Shown here: positions 1 to 7,957 of the stretch, one piece after another
Layout of the letters: the number at the start of each line of letters is the position of its first letter
Numbering within the stretch: position 1 is the first letter of the stretch
NCBI RefSeq assembly: GCF_018919145.1
Contig: NZ_JAHLQJ010000006.1
Span: forward strand, 186,001 to 250,000
Length of the DNA stretch: 64,000 nt
From: Paenibacillus brevis
GTDB taxonomy: Bacteria > Bacillota > Bacilli > Paenibacillales > Paenibacillaceae
Reading direction: 5' to 3'
Translations under genes and position numbers: made by a program
Notes under the pieces: model-generated
What the model saw: the letters and a program-made list of their open reading frames with translations, nothing else
What the model was told of the DNA's origin: nothing
Database searches by the model: none

Positions 1-303
1 ACGATAAAAGTGTACAGCCTTTTGCTCGCCCAGTGTATGTATGAATGAAGTCAGGCTTTTGTCGTTGGCATATTGAATGAGCCCGGTATTGACAAGGGTG
101 CTTCCGGTGCCGATTGTATTCTGTTCGGACAAGACTACAGACAACCCCTGCTGATGCAGCAAATGAGCGCATAGAGCCCCTCCGATGCCGCCGCCTATGA
201 TCAGGCAATCGCAGGTTAGGTCTTGCTCCAGCTTGGGGTATGAGGCCTGGGGTTCCCGGGTATCCAGATTCATCCAGAGATAATCGCCGATATGCAGCTT
301 CAT
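1..303 (-). CDS. FAD-dependent oxidoreductase, N-terminal part (runs off window)
   Basis: The minus strand is open from an ATG at 303 to the window edge, 101 codons. The start is preceded on its strand by an AGGAGG-like site (CTCCTCC at about 309-315 on the plus strand). Around residues 33-42 there is a Rossmann motif reading LIIGGGIGGA, followed by a Glu near the end of the second strand (VVLSEQ), the usual N-terminal FAD-binding fold of the DAO (glycine/D-amino-acid oxidase-like) family. The catalytic and substrate parts lie outside the window, so the substrate cannot be named. It is divergent from the spore-coat-like genes at 440. Confidence 0.75.
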   Translation of the reverse strand, partial: MKLHIGDYLWMNLDTREPQASYPKLEQDLTCDCLIIGGGIGGALCAHLLHQQGLSVVLSEQNTIGTGSTLVNTGLIQYANDKSLTSFIHTLGEQKAVHFYR

Positions 304-439
304 CTTTGCTCCTCCTTACAAAGTCACCTATCTCAATATTCACCTGGATGACATAAGTATAACCAGCCTGTCCTAATAAAAATTTGGAACGGGGGATATA
401 ATATGCCACGAACGCACATTACAACCTGGAGGAGTCAAC

Positions 440-673
440 ATGAACAATCACCAAATGCAGGCGCTCTCCGGCAAAGAGCTCAATTACATCGCCGATAGTA
501 TCGCCAACGAAGATATGCTGATCAAGATGTGTGCTGCTGCGGTCCAAATCTCGACACATCCGCAGATTACGCAGGCAGTTACCCAGCACATTCAGGTTCA
601 CGAACAGCACATGGACAAGCTTCTTGATGCGCTCAAGCAGCATCAGCCGCTTGCTCCCGGACAGACACAATAG
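440..673 (+). CDS. Small hypothetical protein, probably spore-coat associated
   Basis: A 77-residue ORF starts at ATG 440 with CTGGAGGAG 6-14 bases upstream. It is Gln/His-rich and predicted helical (MNNHQMQALSGKELNYIADS at the start) with no signal peptide or membrane segment. Its 3' end lies 47 bp before the CotF-like gene at 721 on the same strand, and both begin with MNN and look like helical bundles, so I infer a shared role in the spore coat. The family was not recognised with certainty. The alternative is a conserved hypothetical without coat function. Confidence 0.65.
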   Translation: MNNHQMQALSGKELNYIADSIANEDMLIKMCAAAVQISTHPQITQAVTQHIQVHEQHMDKLLDALKQHQPLAPGQTQ

Positions 674-720
674 CTTGCTTCACGTATCCATGGACTATAA
701 CGACAACAGGAGGAAATCAA

Positions 721-1104
721 GTGAATAATCAGCTTCAGAATGACATGCTGCCGCAGGACGATTTGTTGAAAATAGTATTGGCCGACTTGAGAAGAACTTC
801 GCGCGAATATACGACGGCAACTACGGAAGCCTCTTGTCCCGCAATTCGCAGCTTATTCTCGGAACTGACCGATAGCACCTTGAAATTGCAAGGAGAGCTC
901 TACAAGCTGATGGAGGAGCAGCAGATTTACACCAAGCCTGCCGGGGCTCCCCGTAAAGAAGTAGATAAGAACCTGCAGGAGGCGGAACAGGCATGCAGAC
1001 AGGCGAAGCAATTTGCCGCCCAGCATCAAAGTCAAATGGGGTCCATGGCTGCTCATATGTCTAACGTATCCGCTCATCAGGTCAATACAAAGCCATTTAA
1101 CTAG
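721..1104 (+). CDS. CotF-family spore coat protein
   Basis: The 127-residue ORF starts at GTG 721, chosen because AGGAGG lies 7-8 bases upstream. The body is a long amphipathic helical region (DDLLKIVLADLRRTSREYTT, then TEASCPAIRSLFSELT) typical of the coat F domain: two long helices with a conserved acidic/arginine face. The C-terminus is Gln/His/Met-rich. CotF-like proteins are deposited on the spore coat late in sporulation, in the mother cell. It probably forms a pair with the small gene at 440. A stem-loop at 1103-1132 follows the stop codon. Confidence 0.75.
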   Translation: MNNQLQNDMLPQDDLLKIVLADLRRTSREYTTATTEASCPAIRSLFSELTDSTLKLQGELYKLMEEQQIYTKPAGAPRKEVDKNLQEAEQACRQAKQFAAQHQSQMGSMAAHMSNVSAHQVNTKPFN

Positions 1105-1132
1105 TCGCAAGGTTACAGGATGTAACGCGACT
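1103..1132 (+). terminator. Stem-loop after the coat gene
   Basis: AGTCGC at 1103-1108 pairs with GCGACT at 1127-1132, and GTTACA pairs with TGTAAC inside it around a GGA loop. No clear U-tract follows, so it may be a weak terminator or a 3' stabilising hairpin. Confidence 0.45.
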
Positions 1133-1283
1133 TGCAAATCATCGGCGTTCGCTTCGGGAAATCTTCCATGGAGCGGACGTTTTTATTTGCAGGAGTAACA
1201 AATTCATGTAATATAAGTAGTAAATTTGATTCCGAAACTTTAGGTGTGATGACCTGAATCGGAACAGCGCTGGAGGATGAAGC

Positions 1284-1784
1284 ATGAAACCGTTAAGCGA
1301 TTTGAAGCTGAAAGTGCTGGATCTTCTGAGAGAGGATGCCCGCCGGGATCCTAAACTGCTGGCGACCTTGGTCGGTGCGTCGGAGCAGGAAGTGGCTGAG
1401 GTGATCGCGGAGCTTGAAGAAGATCATGTGATTGTGAAGTATGCGACAGTGGTCAATTCTAGCAAGTTGGATGATGAGAAGGTAACCGCACTGATTGAAG
1501 TGCAGATTACGCCTGAGCGCGGACGGGGATTTGAAGCCATTGCGGAGCGGATTTACTTGTTCCCGCAGGTTATGTCCGTCTACCTCATGTCCGGTGCCTA
1601 TGATTTGCTCGTAGAGGTTGAAGGACGCAATTTGAAGGAAGTCGCGAGCTTTGTCTCCGACAAGCTGTCCCCGTTGGAATCGGTGCTATCGACGAAGACG
1701 CATTTTATTCTTAAAAAATACAAGCAGGACGGTATCATCTTCGAGGATCCTGAAGAGGATCGCCGTCTGATGATTTCTCCGTAA
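1284..1784 (+). CDS. Lrp/AsnC family transcriptional regulator (AlaR-like)
   Basis: The 166-residue protein starts at ATG 1284 with GGAGG 7 bases upstream. It has an N-terminal helix-turn-helix (about residues 7-50, with ASEQEVAEVIAELE as probable recognition region) and a C-terminal RAM ligand-binding domain (about 67-145, containing ALIEVQITPERGRGFEAIAE and the conserved VYLMSGAYDLLVEVEG glycine segment). Lrp proteins bind amino acids and act as dimers or octamers on nearby promoters. Thirteen bases downstream is an aminotransferase gene; in Bacillus the alaR-alaT (yugG-yugH) pair has this order, so the likely target is the alanine aminotransferase operon. The ligand is not readable from sequence. 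Confidence 0.85.
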   Translation: MKPLSDLKLKVLDLLREDARRDPKLLATLVGASEQEVAEVIAELEEDHVIVKYATVVNSSKLDDEKVTALIEVQITPERGRGFEAIAERIYLFPQVMSVYLMSGAYDLLVEVEGRNLKEVASFVSDKLSPLESVLSTKTHFILKKYKQDGIIFEDPEEDRRLMISP

Positions 1785-1797
1785 AGGAAGTAATGTC

Positions 1798-3012
1798 ATG
1801 AGTATTCATTCACAGGAAGAGCAGCACATGGAATCGGCCGGCAAGACGATGACGTCCTATTTGGCGCCCCGGGTACGGGATATTCAGCCTTCAGGGATAC
1901 GCCGCTTCTTTGACCTGGCTAGTGGAAACAAGGATATTATTACATTGGGTGTAGGGGAGCCTGACTTCATTACACCCTGGCATGTAAGAGAAGCCTGCGT
2001 ATACTCTTTGGAGCGCGGATTTACAAGCTACACCAGCAACGCGGGTACCCCTGAGCTGCGGGAAGCCATTGCAGAGTACTTATATAACAGCTATCAGGTA
2101 AAATATAATCCAAAGGATGAAATCCTAGTTACCGTAGGAGCGAGCGAAGCGATTGATCTGGCTTTGCGTGCCTTGATCGTACCGGGAGACGAGATTCTTA
2201 TTCCGGTACCTTGCTATATCTCTTATTCTCCAATCACGGCAGTTGGAGGCGGTGTACCCGTTGAGGTCGAGACCTTTGCCAAGGACAGCTTCAAGCTCCA
2301 GGCCGCGCAGCTTGAAGCCAAGATTACACCTAAATCAAAGGTGCTGATTCTTAATTACCCGAGCAATCCGACTGGGGGAATTATGAGCTATGAGGACTGG
2401 CTTCCCATTGCCAAGCTTGTAGAAAAGCATGACTTGATCGTTATTTCCGATGAGATTTATTCAGAGTTGACCTATGGAGAGAAGCATGTCAGCTTTGCAT
2501 CGATTCCGGGTATGAAGGATCGTACAATTCTCGTCAATGGCTTCTCCAAGGCCTTTGCCATGACGGGCTGGCGAATGGGGTATGCTTGCGGACACCCGGA
2601 TTTGATCTATGCAATGCTGAAGATTCACCAATATACGGTTATGTGTGCTCCGGTCATGGGACAAATTGCTGCGCTTGAAGCTTTGAAGAATGGTCTGGAG
2701 GACAAGGATCATATGGTGGAGTCGTATAATCAGCGCAGACGGCTGATTGTTCAGGGCTTGCGGGATATCGGTCTTGCCTGTCATGAGCCGCAGGGCGCCT
2801 TCTATGCCTTTCCAAGCATAGAATCAACCGGACTAACCTCCGAGGAGTTTGCTACGGGCTTGCTGAAGGAGGCTAAAGTTGCCGCCGTACCGGGCAATGT
2901 CTTCGGCGCAGGGGGAGAAGGCTTCCTCCGCTGCTCTTATGCGACGTCTGTGAACCAGATCAGCGAGGCGCTGCACCGGATCGGACAATATGTATACCAA
3001 CTGAATAGATAA
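1798..3012 (+). CDS. Class I/II PLP aminotransferase (AlaT/PatA-like)
   Basis: 404 residues, ATG at 1798 with AAAGGAAG upstream; an internal ATG at 1828 is possible but has a poorer site. Fold-type I aminotransferase: the GVGEPDF segment near the start, NYPSNPTGG for cofactor contact, SDEIYSELTY, and the PLP-lysine in SKAFAMTGWRMGY (Lys251), with a C-terminal substrate arginine in GFLRCSYA. It probably transaminates alanine or a related amino acid with 2-oxoglutarate in the cytoplasm; the Lrp-type partner directly upstream supports an AlaR-AlaT style unit. PatA (aromatic/N-acetyl-diaminopimelate aminotransferase) is a realistic alternative. Confidence 0.85.
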   Translation: MSIHSQEEQHMESAGKTMTSYLAPRVRDIQPSGIRRFFDLASGNKDIITLGVGEPDFITPWHVREACVYSLERGFTSYTSNAGTPELREAIAEYLYNSYQVKYNPKDEILVTVGASEAIDLALRALIVPGDEILIPVPCYISYSPITAVGGGVPVEVETFAKDSFKLQAAQLEAKITPKSKVLILNYPSNPTGGIMSYEDWLPIAKLVEKHDLIVISDEIYSELTYGEKHVSFASIPGMKDRTILVNGFSKAFAMTGWRMGYACGHPDLIYAMLKIHQYTVMCAPVMGQIAALEALKNGLEDKDHMVESYNQRRRLIVQGLRDIGLACHEPQGAFYAFPSIESTGLTSEEFATGLLKEAKVAAVPGNVFGAGGEGFLRCSYATSVNQISEALHRIGQYVYQLNR

Positions 3013-3074
3013 TAACCCTGTTATTCCCGGAGCGCCGAGAATTTATCGTAATTAACAGTTATTTCAATAATTAA

Positions 3075-3104
3075 TTGATCATTGGATGATTCCCATGGTA
3101 TAAT
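3075..3104 (+). promoter_or_regulatory. Predicted sigma-A promoter for the Spo0E-like gene
   Basis: TTGATC at 3075-3080 and TATAAT at 3099-3104 are separated by 18 bp, and lie 45 bp ahead of the TTG start at 3149. The -10 is perfect and the -35 matches at four positions. Confidence 0.5.
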
Positions 3105-3148
3105 TTGATTTTGGAAGGTGCTTTAAGATTCTCTGGGAGGGATTTCTT

Positions 3149-3427
3149 TTGGGTTGTGGTGAGATTAAGTTGCCATTCGAAATGGATGATTCTACAGCTG
3201 GAAATGGCAATCATTTGAATGAATGGGAAGATGAAGCGAGTCGGATGACTTCACCACATGCAGTATCTCCCTATACACTGGAAGACGAAATTCGCATCTT
3301 ACGTTATAAGATGGTAAAGCTATTTCAACAGGAGAACTCATTTACATCGGATAATGTGATTGAGATCAGTAGTCTTCTTGACCTGAAAATCAATGAATTT
3401 ATGAGGACATATCAGAAAAATGAATAG
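3149..3427 (+). CDS. Spo0E-family aspartyl-phosphate phosphatase
   Basis: 92 residues from a TTG start at 3149, chosen because GGGAGG lies about 8 bases upstream; no ATG fits better. The C-terminal half is the Spo0E-like helical hairpin: ILRYKMVKLFQQ as helix one and SSLLDLKINEFM as helix two, where the S-x-x-L-D pattern contains the catalytic Asp region of the family. Spo0E proteins dephosphorylate Spo0A-P and delay sporulation. The N-terminal 45 residues are acidic and look disordered, longer than the usual 50-85 aa family members. It is followed by a terminator and so is probably monocistronic. Confidence 0.75.
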   Translation: MGCGEIKLPFEMDDSTAGNGNHLNEWEDEASRMTSPHAVSPYTLEDEIRILRYKMVKLFQQENSFTSDNVIEISSLLDLKINEFMRTYQKNE

Positions 3428-3438
3428 CAGCACCTTGG

Positions 3439-3466
3439 AGACGCCGCGAGGCGTTTCTTGTTTTTC
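3439..3466 (+). terminator. Intrinsic terminator after the Spo0E-like gene
   Basis: AGACGCC (3439-3445) pairs with GGCGTTT (3450-3456) around a GCGA tetraloop and is followed by a T-rich run. Confidence 0.7.
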
Positions 3467-3511
3467 ACCACTCATTAGCGATATATTGAGGACAGAAAGC
3501 GGGGAGAGCAG

Positions 3512-4084
3512 ATGAAACTGTATACGCGTACCGGAGATGCGGGACAAACCTCGGTTATAGGAGGAAGAGTCGATAAGGATGATCTTCGAATAGAGGCTTA
3601 TGGTACGATTGATGAGTTGAATAGTTATGTTGGCTTGGCTGCTGCCTACGGAGATTCCGTGCTATTCGGAGATTTAAAGGACCAGCTTCAGCAGATTCAG
3701 CATGAATTGTTCGATTGCGGAGCTGATCTGGCCTATGCCACCGAAAATGAGGAGCGGTATAAGGTCCGGGGAGAACTATCGGCCCGGCTCGAGGCTTGGA
3801 TGGATCAATATCAGCAAGAAACGCCGCCGATCGAAAAATTCATCCTTCCAGGCGGAACCCAGTTGGCTGCAGCACTACATGTCTGCCGAACAGTCTGCCG
3901 CCGTGCTGAACGGAGAGTAGTCAGCCTATTCCGGACCAAGCAAGGAAATGGAGAGGTTCTGATCTATCTCAACCGGTTGTCCGATTATTTCTTTGCGGCT
4001 TCGCGGGTAGCCAACTATCGTTTGGATCAGGAGGATGTCGAGTACATTCGCAGTGCCAATGTATTCGGCAAGTCTGGGGAATGA
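3512..4084 (+). CDS. Cob(I)alamin adenosyltransferase, PduO type
   Basis: 190 residues, ATG 3512 with GGGGAGAG upstream. The N-terminal motif MKLYTRTGDAGQTSVIGG is the ATP-binding signature of PduO/YvqK enzymes, followed by EAYGTIDELNSYVG and, further on, FILPGGTQLAAALHVCRTVCRRAERR with the conserved Arg/Glu residues of the active site. The enzyme transfers the 5'-deoxyadenosyl group from ATP to cob(I)alamin to form adenosylcobalamin. Its stop overlaps the start of the pseudouridine synthase gene by four bases (ATGA), opening a tightly coupled four-gene run to 6280. No cobalamin genes are nearby, so the context is not informative about pathway. Confidence 0.88.
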   Translation: MKLYTRTGDAGQTSVIGGRVDKDDLRIEAYGTIDELNSYVGLAAAYGDSVLFGDLKDQLQQIQHELFDCGADLAYATENEERYKVRGELSARLEAWMDQYQQETPPIEKFILPGGTQLAAALHVCRTVCRRAERRVVSLFRTKQGNGEVLIYLNRLSDYFFAASRVANYRLDQEDVEYIRSANVFGKSGE

Positions 4085-5025
4085 GCACATATTATGACCC
4101 TATCTCCTACCTGGTCACCGAGGATGAGAATGGCTGGCAGGTAAAGAAGGTGTTACAGCGAAAGCTGGGGGTATCCCGCAAGCTGATGTCAAGAATCAAG
4201 CTGACAGAGCGGGGTGTGCTGCTGAACGGAACGAGAGTGTATATTAGCGCGCTTGTGAAAGCGGGGGATCGGATATCCATTTCCCTGGAAAAAGAGTCGT
4301 CGGAGGATATACTTCCTCAGCCCATTCCCTTTGATATCGTGTATGAAGATGACGCTCTATTAATCGTGAATAAAGCACCGGGCATCATTGTGCATCCTAC
4401 TCATGGCCACTATACAGATACATTAGCTAACGGGGTGGTGTACTATTGGCAGGAGCAGGGGAAGCAGTATCGTTTCCGGCCGGTGCATCGGCTGGATCAG
4501 GAGACAAGCGGTTTGATTGCAATTGCAAAAAATGCATACATTCATCAGCATATTTCCGAGCAGTTGATTGCAGGTACCGTGACTAAAAAGTACACAGCTC
4601 TGGTGTACGGGTGCCCTGAGCATCCGGAAGGTATTATTGATGGCCCCATTGACCGGGATCCGGAGCAGCCTCACCGGAGAATCGTTACCCCGGATGGTTA
4701 CCCTGCTTTGACAAGCTATAAAGTGATTCAGTGCTATCCGGGTAAAACAGGAGCACAGGTTGAATTACGCCTGGGTACGGGAAGAACCCATCAAATCCGG
4801 GTTCATATGACCTCGATCGGTCATCCCTTGATCGGGGACAAGATGTATACCCTGGAGCACGGAGCGATGACTTCGATGGAGGAGTGGATCGGGAGGCAGG
4901 CCCTACATGCTTCAGAGCTGGGATTCCGGCATCCGTTAACTGGAGAGGAACTGTTATTCGAGGCCTCTTTGCCTGCCGATATGGAGTTGCTGAGACAGAG
5001 ACTTGAAGGAGGAACAGAAGGATGA
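4081..5025 (+). CDS. RluA-family pseudouridine synthase
   Basis: 314 residues; ATG 4081 overlaps the previous stop by four bases. An N-terminal S4-like segment (about residues 17-60, SRIKLTERGVLLNGTRV) is followed by the catalytic domain with YEDDALLIVNKAPGIIVHPT and RPVHRLDQETSGLIAIAKN, where the HRLD aspartate is the catalytic nucleophile, and a later RTHQIRVHM motif. It isomerises uridine to pseudouridine in rRNA or tRNA; RluD, RluA and YjbO/YlyB-type specificities cannot be separated by eye. Translationally coupled to genes on both sides. Confidence 0.88.
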   Translation: MSTYYDPISYLVTEDENGWQVKKVLQRKLGVSRKLMSRIKLTERGVLLNGTRVYISALVKAGDRISISLEKESSEDILPQPIPFDIVYEDDALLIVNKAPGIIVHPTHGHYTDTLANGVVYYWQEQGKQYRFRPVHRLDQETSGLIAIAKNAYIHQHISEQLIAGTVTKKYTALVYGCPEHPEGIIDGPIDRDPEQPHRRIVTPDGYPALTSYKVIQCYPGKTGAQVELRLGTGRTHQIRVHMTSIGHPLIGDKMYTLEHGAMTSMEEWIGRQALHASELGFRHPLTGEELLFEASLPADMELLRQRLEGGTEG

Positions 5026-5393
5026 GCAGACTGGTTATCTATCAATATCCCCCGTGCGGAACCTGCCGCAAGGCAGTGAAATGGCTTGAGCAGCAAGGAT
5101 ATGAACTTGATTTACGCAATATCAAAGAGGCTCCTCCATCCGCAGAAGAACTGGCTGAATTGCTGGACAAGAGCGGGCTGGAGCTGAAGAAATTCTGGAA
5201 TACAAGCGGAGATGCCTATCGCGAGCAAGGTTTGAAGGACAAGCTTCCTGCGATGAGCCGCGAGGAGCAGATGGAATTGCTCGCTTCGAACGGAATGCTA
5301 ATTAAGCGGCCGATTGTATATGACGGGACACGCGTGACGGTAGGATTCAAGGAAGAGATGTATGAGCAAGCCTGGAAGGAGAATCAGGGATGA
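5022..5393 (+). CDS. ArsC/Spx-family protein (YusI-like)
   Basis: 123 residues, four-base overlap with the upstream gene, AAGGAGG upstream of ATG 5022. Thioredoxin-like fold with CGTCRKAVKWLE (a CxxC) at residues 11-14, then the family helix EELAELLDKSGLELKKFWNT and a C-terminal IKRPIVYDG segment carrying the conserved Arg-Pro. It lacks the RNA-polymerase-contact signature I would expect of bona fide Spx, so it fits the YusI/ArsC-like oxidoreductases of unknown substrate. Arsenate reduction is not implied, as no ars genes are nearby. Confidence 0.8.
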   Translation: MSRLVIYQYPPCGTCRKAVKWLEQQGYELDLRNIKEAPPSAEELAELLDKSGLELKKFWNTSGDAYREQGLKDKLPAMSREEQMELLASNGMLIKRPIVYDGTRVTVGFKEEMYEQAWKENQG

Positions 5394-6280
5394 ATCTGAA
5401 TACGGAAAGAGAAAAGGTTCTGCTCGTTGACGGCATGGCTTTGATGTTCCGGGCTTACTATGCCTCTGCGGTGACAGGGTATATCCGTCGCACGAAGGCT
5501 GGCTTGCCAACCAATGCGGTCTATGGATTTATGCGTTATTTCTGGGATGCGGTTCAGAAGTTTGATCCAACGCACATTGTTTGCTGCTGGGATTTGGGCG
5601 GAAAGACATTTCGAGCGGAACAATTCGCCGCTTACAAGGGAAACCGCTCTGAGGCGCCGGATGATCTGATTCCTCAGTTCGCTGTCATTCAAGAAGTGAT
5701 GGAGAGCTTGAACATCCCGAACATTAGCTGTCCGGGCTATGAGGCTGACGATTGTATTGGCAGCTTGGCTTCCCGCTTCAGCAAGGAGATGGATGTCTAT
5801 ATCCTGACCGGAGATCATGACATGCTTCAGTTGGTCAATGAACGTACCCGGGTTATTATTATGAAAAAGGGCCATGGTAATTATATGGTCTACTCCCCCG
5901 AAAGCCTGATGGAGGAGAAACAACTGATTCCCCGCCAGATTATCGACCTCAAGGGGCTTATGGGGGATACGAGCGATAATTACCCTGGGGTAAAAGGCAT
6001 TGGCGAAAAGACGGCGCTTAAACTTGTGCAGGAATTCGGCTCCATCGAAGGGATTTTGGCGAATATGGATTCTTTGTCCAAATCCGTTCGAACTAAAATT
6101 GAGAATGACCTGGATATGCTGCACCTGTCGAGAAGTCTCGCGGAGATCCGCTGCGACCTGGATGTGGTCTGTACGGCGGACGGCTGCCGTCTTAACCTGG
6201 ATCCGATTACTGTCATCTCTAAATTTGAAGAATTGGAAATGGCGAGTATGAGCACATGGATGGGACTTGCCGCGAATTAA
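5390..6280 (+). CDS. 5'-3' exonuclease (YpcP-like, DNA polymerase I exonuclease domain)
   Basis: 296 residues, ATG 5390, coupled by a four-base overlap to the upstream gene. It is the stand-alone form of the Pol I 5' nuclease domain: LLVDGMALMFRAYYA near the N-terminus, CPGYEADDCIGSLASRF and ILTGDHDMLQLV with the metal-binding acidic residues, and GLMGDTSDNYPGVKGIGEKT as the helix-hairpin-helix. Such proteins remove RNA primers or flaps in Okazaki fragment processing; in Bacillus YpcP overlaps functionally with PolA. The 330-aa minus-strand ORF across this gene is its shadow. Confidence 0.9.
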   Translation: MNLNTEREKVLLVDGMALMFRAYYASAVTGYIRRTKAGLPTNAVYGFMRYFWDAVQKFDPTHIVCCWDLGGKTFRAEQFAAYKGNRSEAPDDLIPQFAVIQEVMESLNIPNISCPGYEADDCIGSLASRFSKEMDVYILTGDHDMLQLVNERTRVIIMKKGHGNYMVYSPESLMEEKQLIPRQIIDLKGLMGDTSDNYPGVKGIGEKTALKLVQEFGSIEGILANMDSLSKSVRTKIENDLDMLHLSRSLAEIRCDLDVVCTADGCRLNLDPITVISKFEELEMASMSTWMGLAAN

Positions 6281-6305
6281 GCGGGACAGACTGACGAAGT
6301 TCCGT

Positions 6306-6608
6306 CTAGTCTGTAAAGTAGGCGTCTCCGATGACCTGAACCAGAAATAATCGAAGCTCTGACGCTTCCTCCTCATTCAGCTTGAAGACATGCTCAATAT
6401 ACCCTTCCTCATCCAGGTCATCACTTCCAAGGATGGCGCTCTTTCCATTTTGCAAATCCGTAACCAGCTTCTTTCCGTAGAACCGGTTGGTAGAGGTAAC
6501 CGCGAAATCAAAGCGCTGTAAGGAAGGTCCGATAAAGGTTACGAATCGTGTGGATGTCTGTTCCGTGCTGTCGGATAAAAAATCCAATTCTTGTTGGGGT
6601 TCCGTCAT
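6306..6608 (-). CDS. DUF3055-like small protein
   Basis: 100 residues on the minus strand, ATG at 6608, with AGGAGG 7-8 bases upstream on that strand. The sequence has SDSTEQTSTRFVTFIG, then RFDFAVTSTNRFYGKKLV and a C-terminal EEEASELRLFLVQVIGDAYF; I recall this pattern from the DUF3055 family of short cytoplasmic Bacillota proteins, but this is by memory. No membrane or signal segment. It converges on the exonuclease gene and is divergent from the leader and HRDC gene downstream. Function unknown. Confidence 0.7.
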   Translation of the reverse strand: MTEPQQELDFLSDSTEQTSTRFVTFIGPSLQRFDFAVTSTNRFYGKKLVTDLQNGKSAILGSDDLDEEGYIEHVFKLNEEEASELRLFLVQVIGDAYFTD

Positions 6609-6699
6609 TACTAATCCTCCTGTTATGTATTCATTCTCTTGTCATTATAACGAGTACATGAGCCAAGGAGCAACGGGAAGCAATAAAGACAGGGCCATA

Positions 6700-6727
6700 T
6701 TGACAGTTTGGATGAGCATGGTATTAT
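6700..6727 (+). promoter_or_regulatory. Predicted sigma-A promoter of a short leader before the HRDC gene
   Basis: TTGACA at 6700-6705 and TATTAT at 6722-6727 with 16 bp spacing. A start near 6733 would produce only about 60 nt before the strong terminator at 6755-6795. Confidence 0.6.
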
Positions 6728-6754
6728 TAGAAATAACAGTATATGGTTACGGGG

Positions 6755-6795
6755 AAGCACCTCTCTTGAATATTCAAGGGGGGTGCTTTTTTTAT
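6755..6795 (+). terminator. Strong intrinsic terminator 40 bp upstream of the HRDC gene
   Basis: AAGCACC at 6755-6761 pairs with GGTGCTT at 6782-6788; inside it CTTGAA pairs with TTCAAG. Seven T residues follow. Because it sits between a good promoter and the gene start at 6836, it looks like an attenuator or the end of a small RNA of about 60 nt. Confidence 0.75.
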
Positions 6796-6835
6796 TTGCC
6801 CCTGTTACCGGAGCTGAACTTGAAGGAGGGATCAC

Positions 6836-7846
6836 ATGAGAATCATTTTTTTGAACAGTCTGGAGAAGCAGCAGAATGAGACGATGCCTTGTAGCGCTCA
6901 GGTCTGGATTGGAGAGGAAGAAGGAATCTGGCGGATGGGATGGAACGAGACCATTGCGGAGAGTGACACAGAGACAATCTGGTATGAAGGGGCCTCCTGG
7001 TCAGAGATGCTGCATGTATACAGGCATCAGTTGGCGATCAAGCTGAGCGAAGGCTACCGTCCGGTTCTGGAAGGGATCTGGGATGGACAGGACGACGGGT
7101 ATCAGGGACGGAGTGTGGCGCAGAAGCTGCTATGCTACAGCGACATGCATCCAAATGAAGCGCTATATAGCGAACTGAGCTTATGGAGACGGAAGAAGGC
7201 GGCCGAGCTGCGCAAGCCTCCATACATGATTGCAAGCAATCGGCTGTTAAAGCTCATCAGTGTATTTAGGCCGTTAACCAATGAAGAGTTGATGCAGCTT
7301 CCGGGAGTTGGAGCTGCAAAAGCAGCGGAATACGGTCAAGAATGGATTGTGATGATGGCTTCGGCTGCTGGAGAACGTCCCGGCCAATTTCCATTGGACT
7401 GGGTAGACAGACAGATTGATGATGAGGTCTATCGTGCCTGGATATACAGGCAGAAAGAGGCTAAATTCCGCATGGAGACAGAAAGGATCGCTGTGCGGCG
7501 CAAAATTATGGATGAAGCTGTCCGCGGTTCCAATCTGGATGGAATATGTACGGCGACAGGACTTCAGCGCAGGGAGCTGGTTGAATGGCTGGAAGTGCTG
7601 GAGAAGGATGGCTATTCCATGGACGACATTATCGGGAAGGAACTGGAGGGCATGGCCGTAGAAGATATTCAAGCGGTATGGGATACCTTTGAGGAGCTTG
7701 GCGATCAATTATTGAAACCGGTGCTTCAACGGCTGTATACAGCTGAGGCGATTGAAGCCACAGGACAAGAGATGCTTTATGAACGTCTGCGGCTGATTCG
7801 CATGAGATTCCGGAGGGAGAGAAGCTCTAACCGGAAGGCGGTGTAG
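6836..7846 (+). CDS. HRDC-domain protein of unknown role
   Basis: 336 residues, ATG 6836, GAAGGAGGG 8 bases upstream. The middle (about residues 117-185) is an HRDC domain: WRRKKAAELRKPPYMIASN, then LTNEELMQLPGVGAAKAAEYG, as in RecQ and RNase D C-termini, a helical nucleic-acid-binding module. The C-terminal 130 residues are helical and resemble the small helix-turn-helix found after HRDC in RecQ-like proteins (ICTATGLQRRELVEWLEVLE). There is no helicase or nuclease domain, so it is a stand-alone HRDC protein. Probably nucleic-acid binding; no pathway is suggested by neighbours. Confidence 0.75.
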   Translation: MRIIFLNSLEKQQNETMPCSAQVWIGEEEGIWRMGWNETIAESDTETIWYEGASWSEMLHVYRHQLAIKLSEGYRPVLEGIWDGQDDGYQGRSVAQKLLCYSDMHPNEALYSELSLWRRKKAAELRKPPYMIASNRLLKLISVFRPLTNEELMQLPGVGAAKAAEYGQEWIVMMASAAGERPGQFPLDWVDRQIDDEVYRAWIYRQKEAKFRMETERIAVRRKIMDEAVRGSNLDGICTATGLQRRELVEWLEVLEKDGYSMDDIIGKELEGMAVEDIQAVWDTFEELGDQLLKPVLQRLYTAEAIEATGQEMLYERLRLIRMRFRRERSSNRKAV

Positions 7847-7867
7847 ATCGTCGGCATTTAAATGAAA

Positions 7868-7929
7868 AGGGGCGGCCGTTAAGATACTGCCTGGAAGTAT
7901 TCCAGATCCGTATCTTAACGGCCGCCCCT
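7868..7929. terminator. Perfect 20-bp inverted repeat between convergent genes
   Basis: A 20-bp arm at 7868-7887 is exactly complementary to 7910-7929, with a 22-nt loop. Read on the minus strand it is followed by TTTTCATTT, so it best serves as the corA terminator; on the plus strand there is no T-run. Confidence 0.8.
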
Positions 7930-7957
7930 GTAACAATTTACAAATTAATCTTTGATT

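Noticed and set aside
5384..6376. 330-residue minus-strand open frame
   Set aside because: It lies opposite the 5'-3' exonuclease gene, has no ribosome site, and its translation shows no known motif; a shadow of codon bias.
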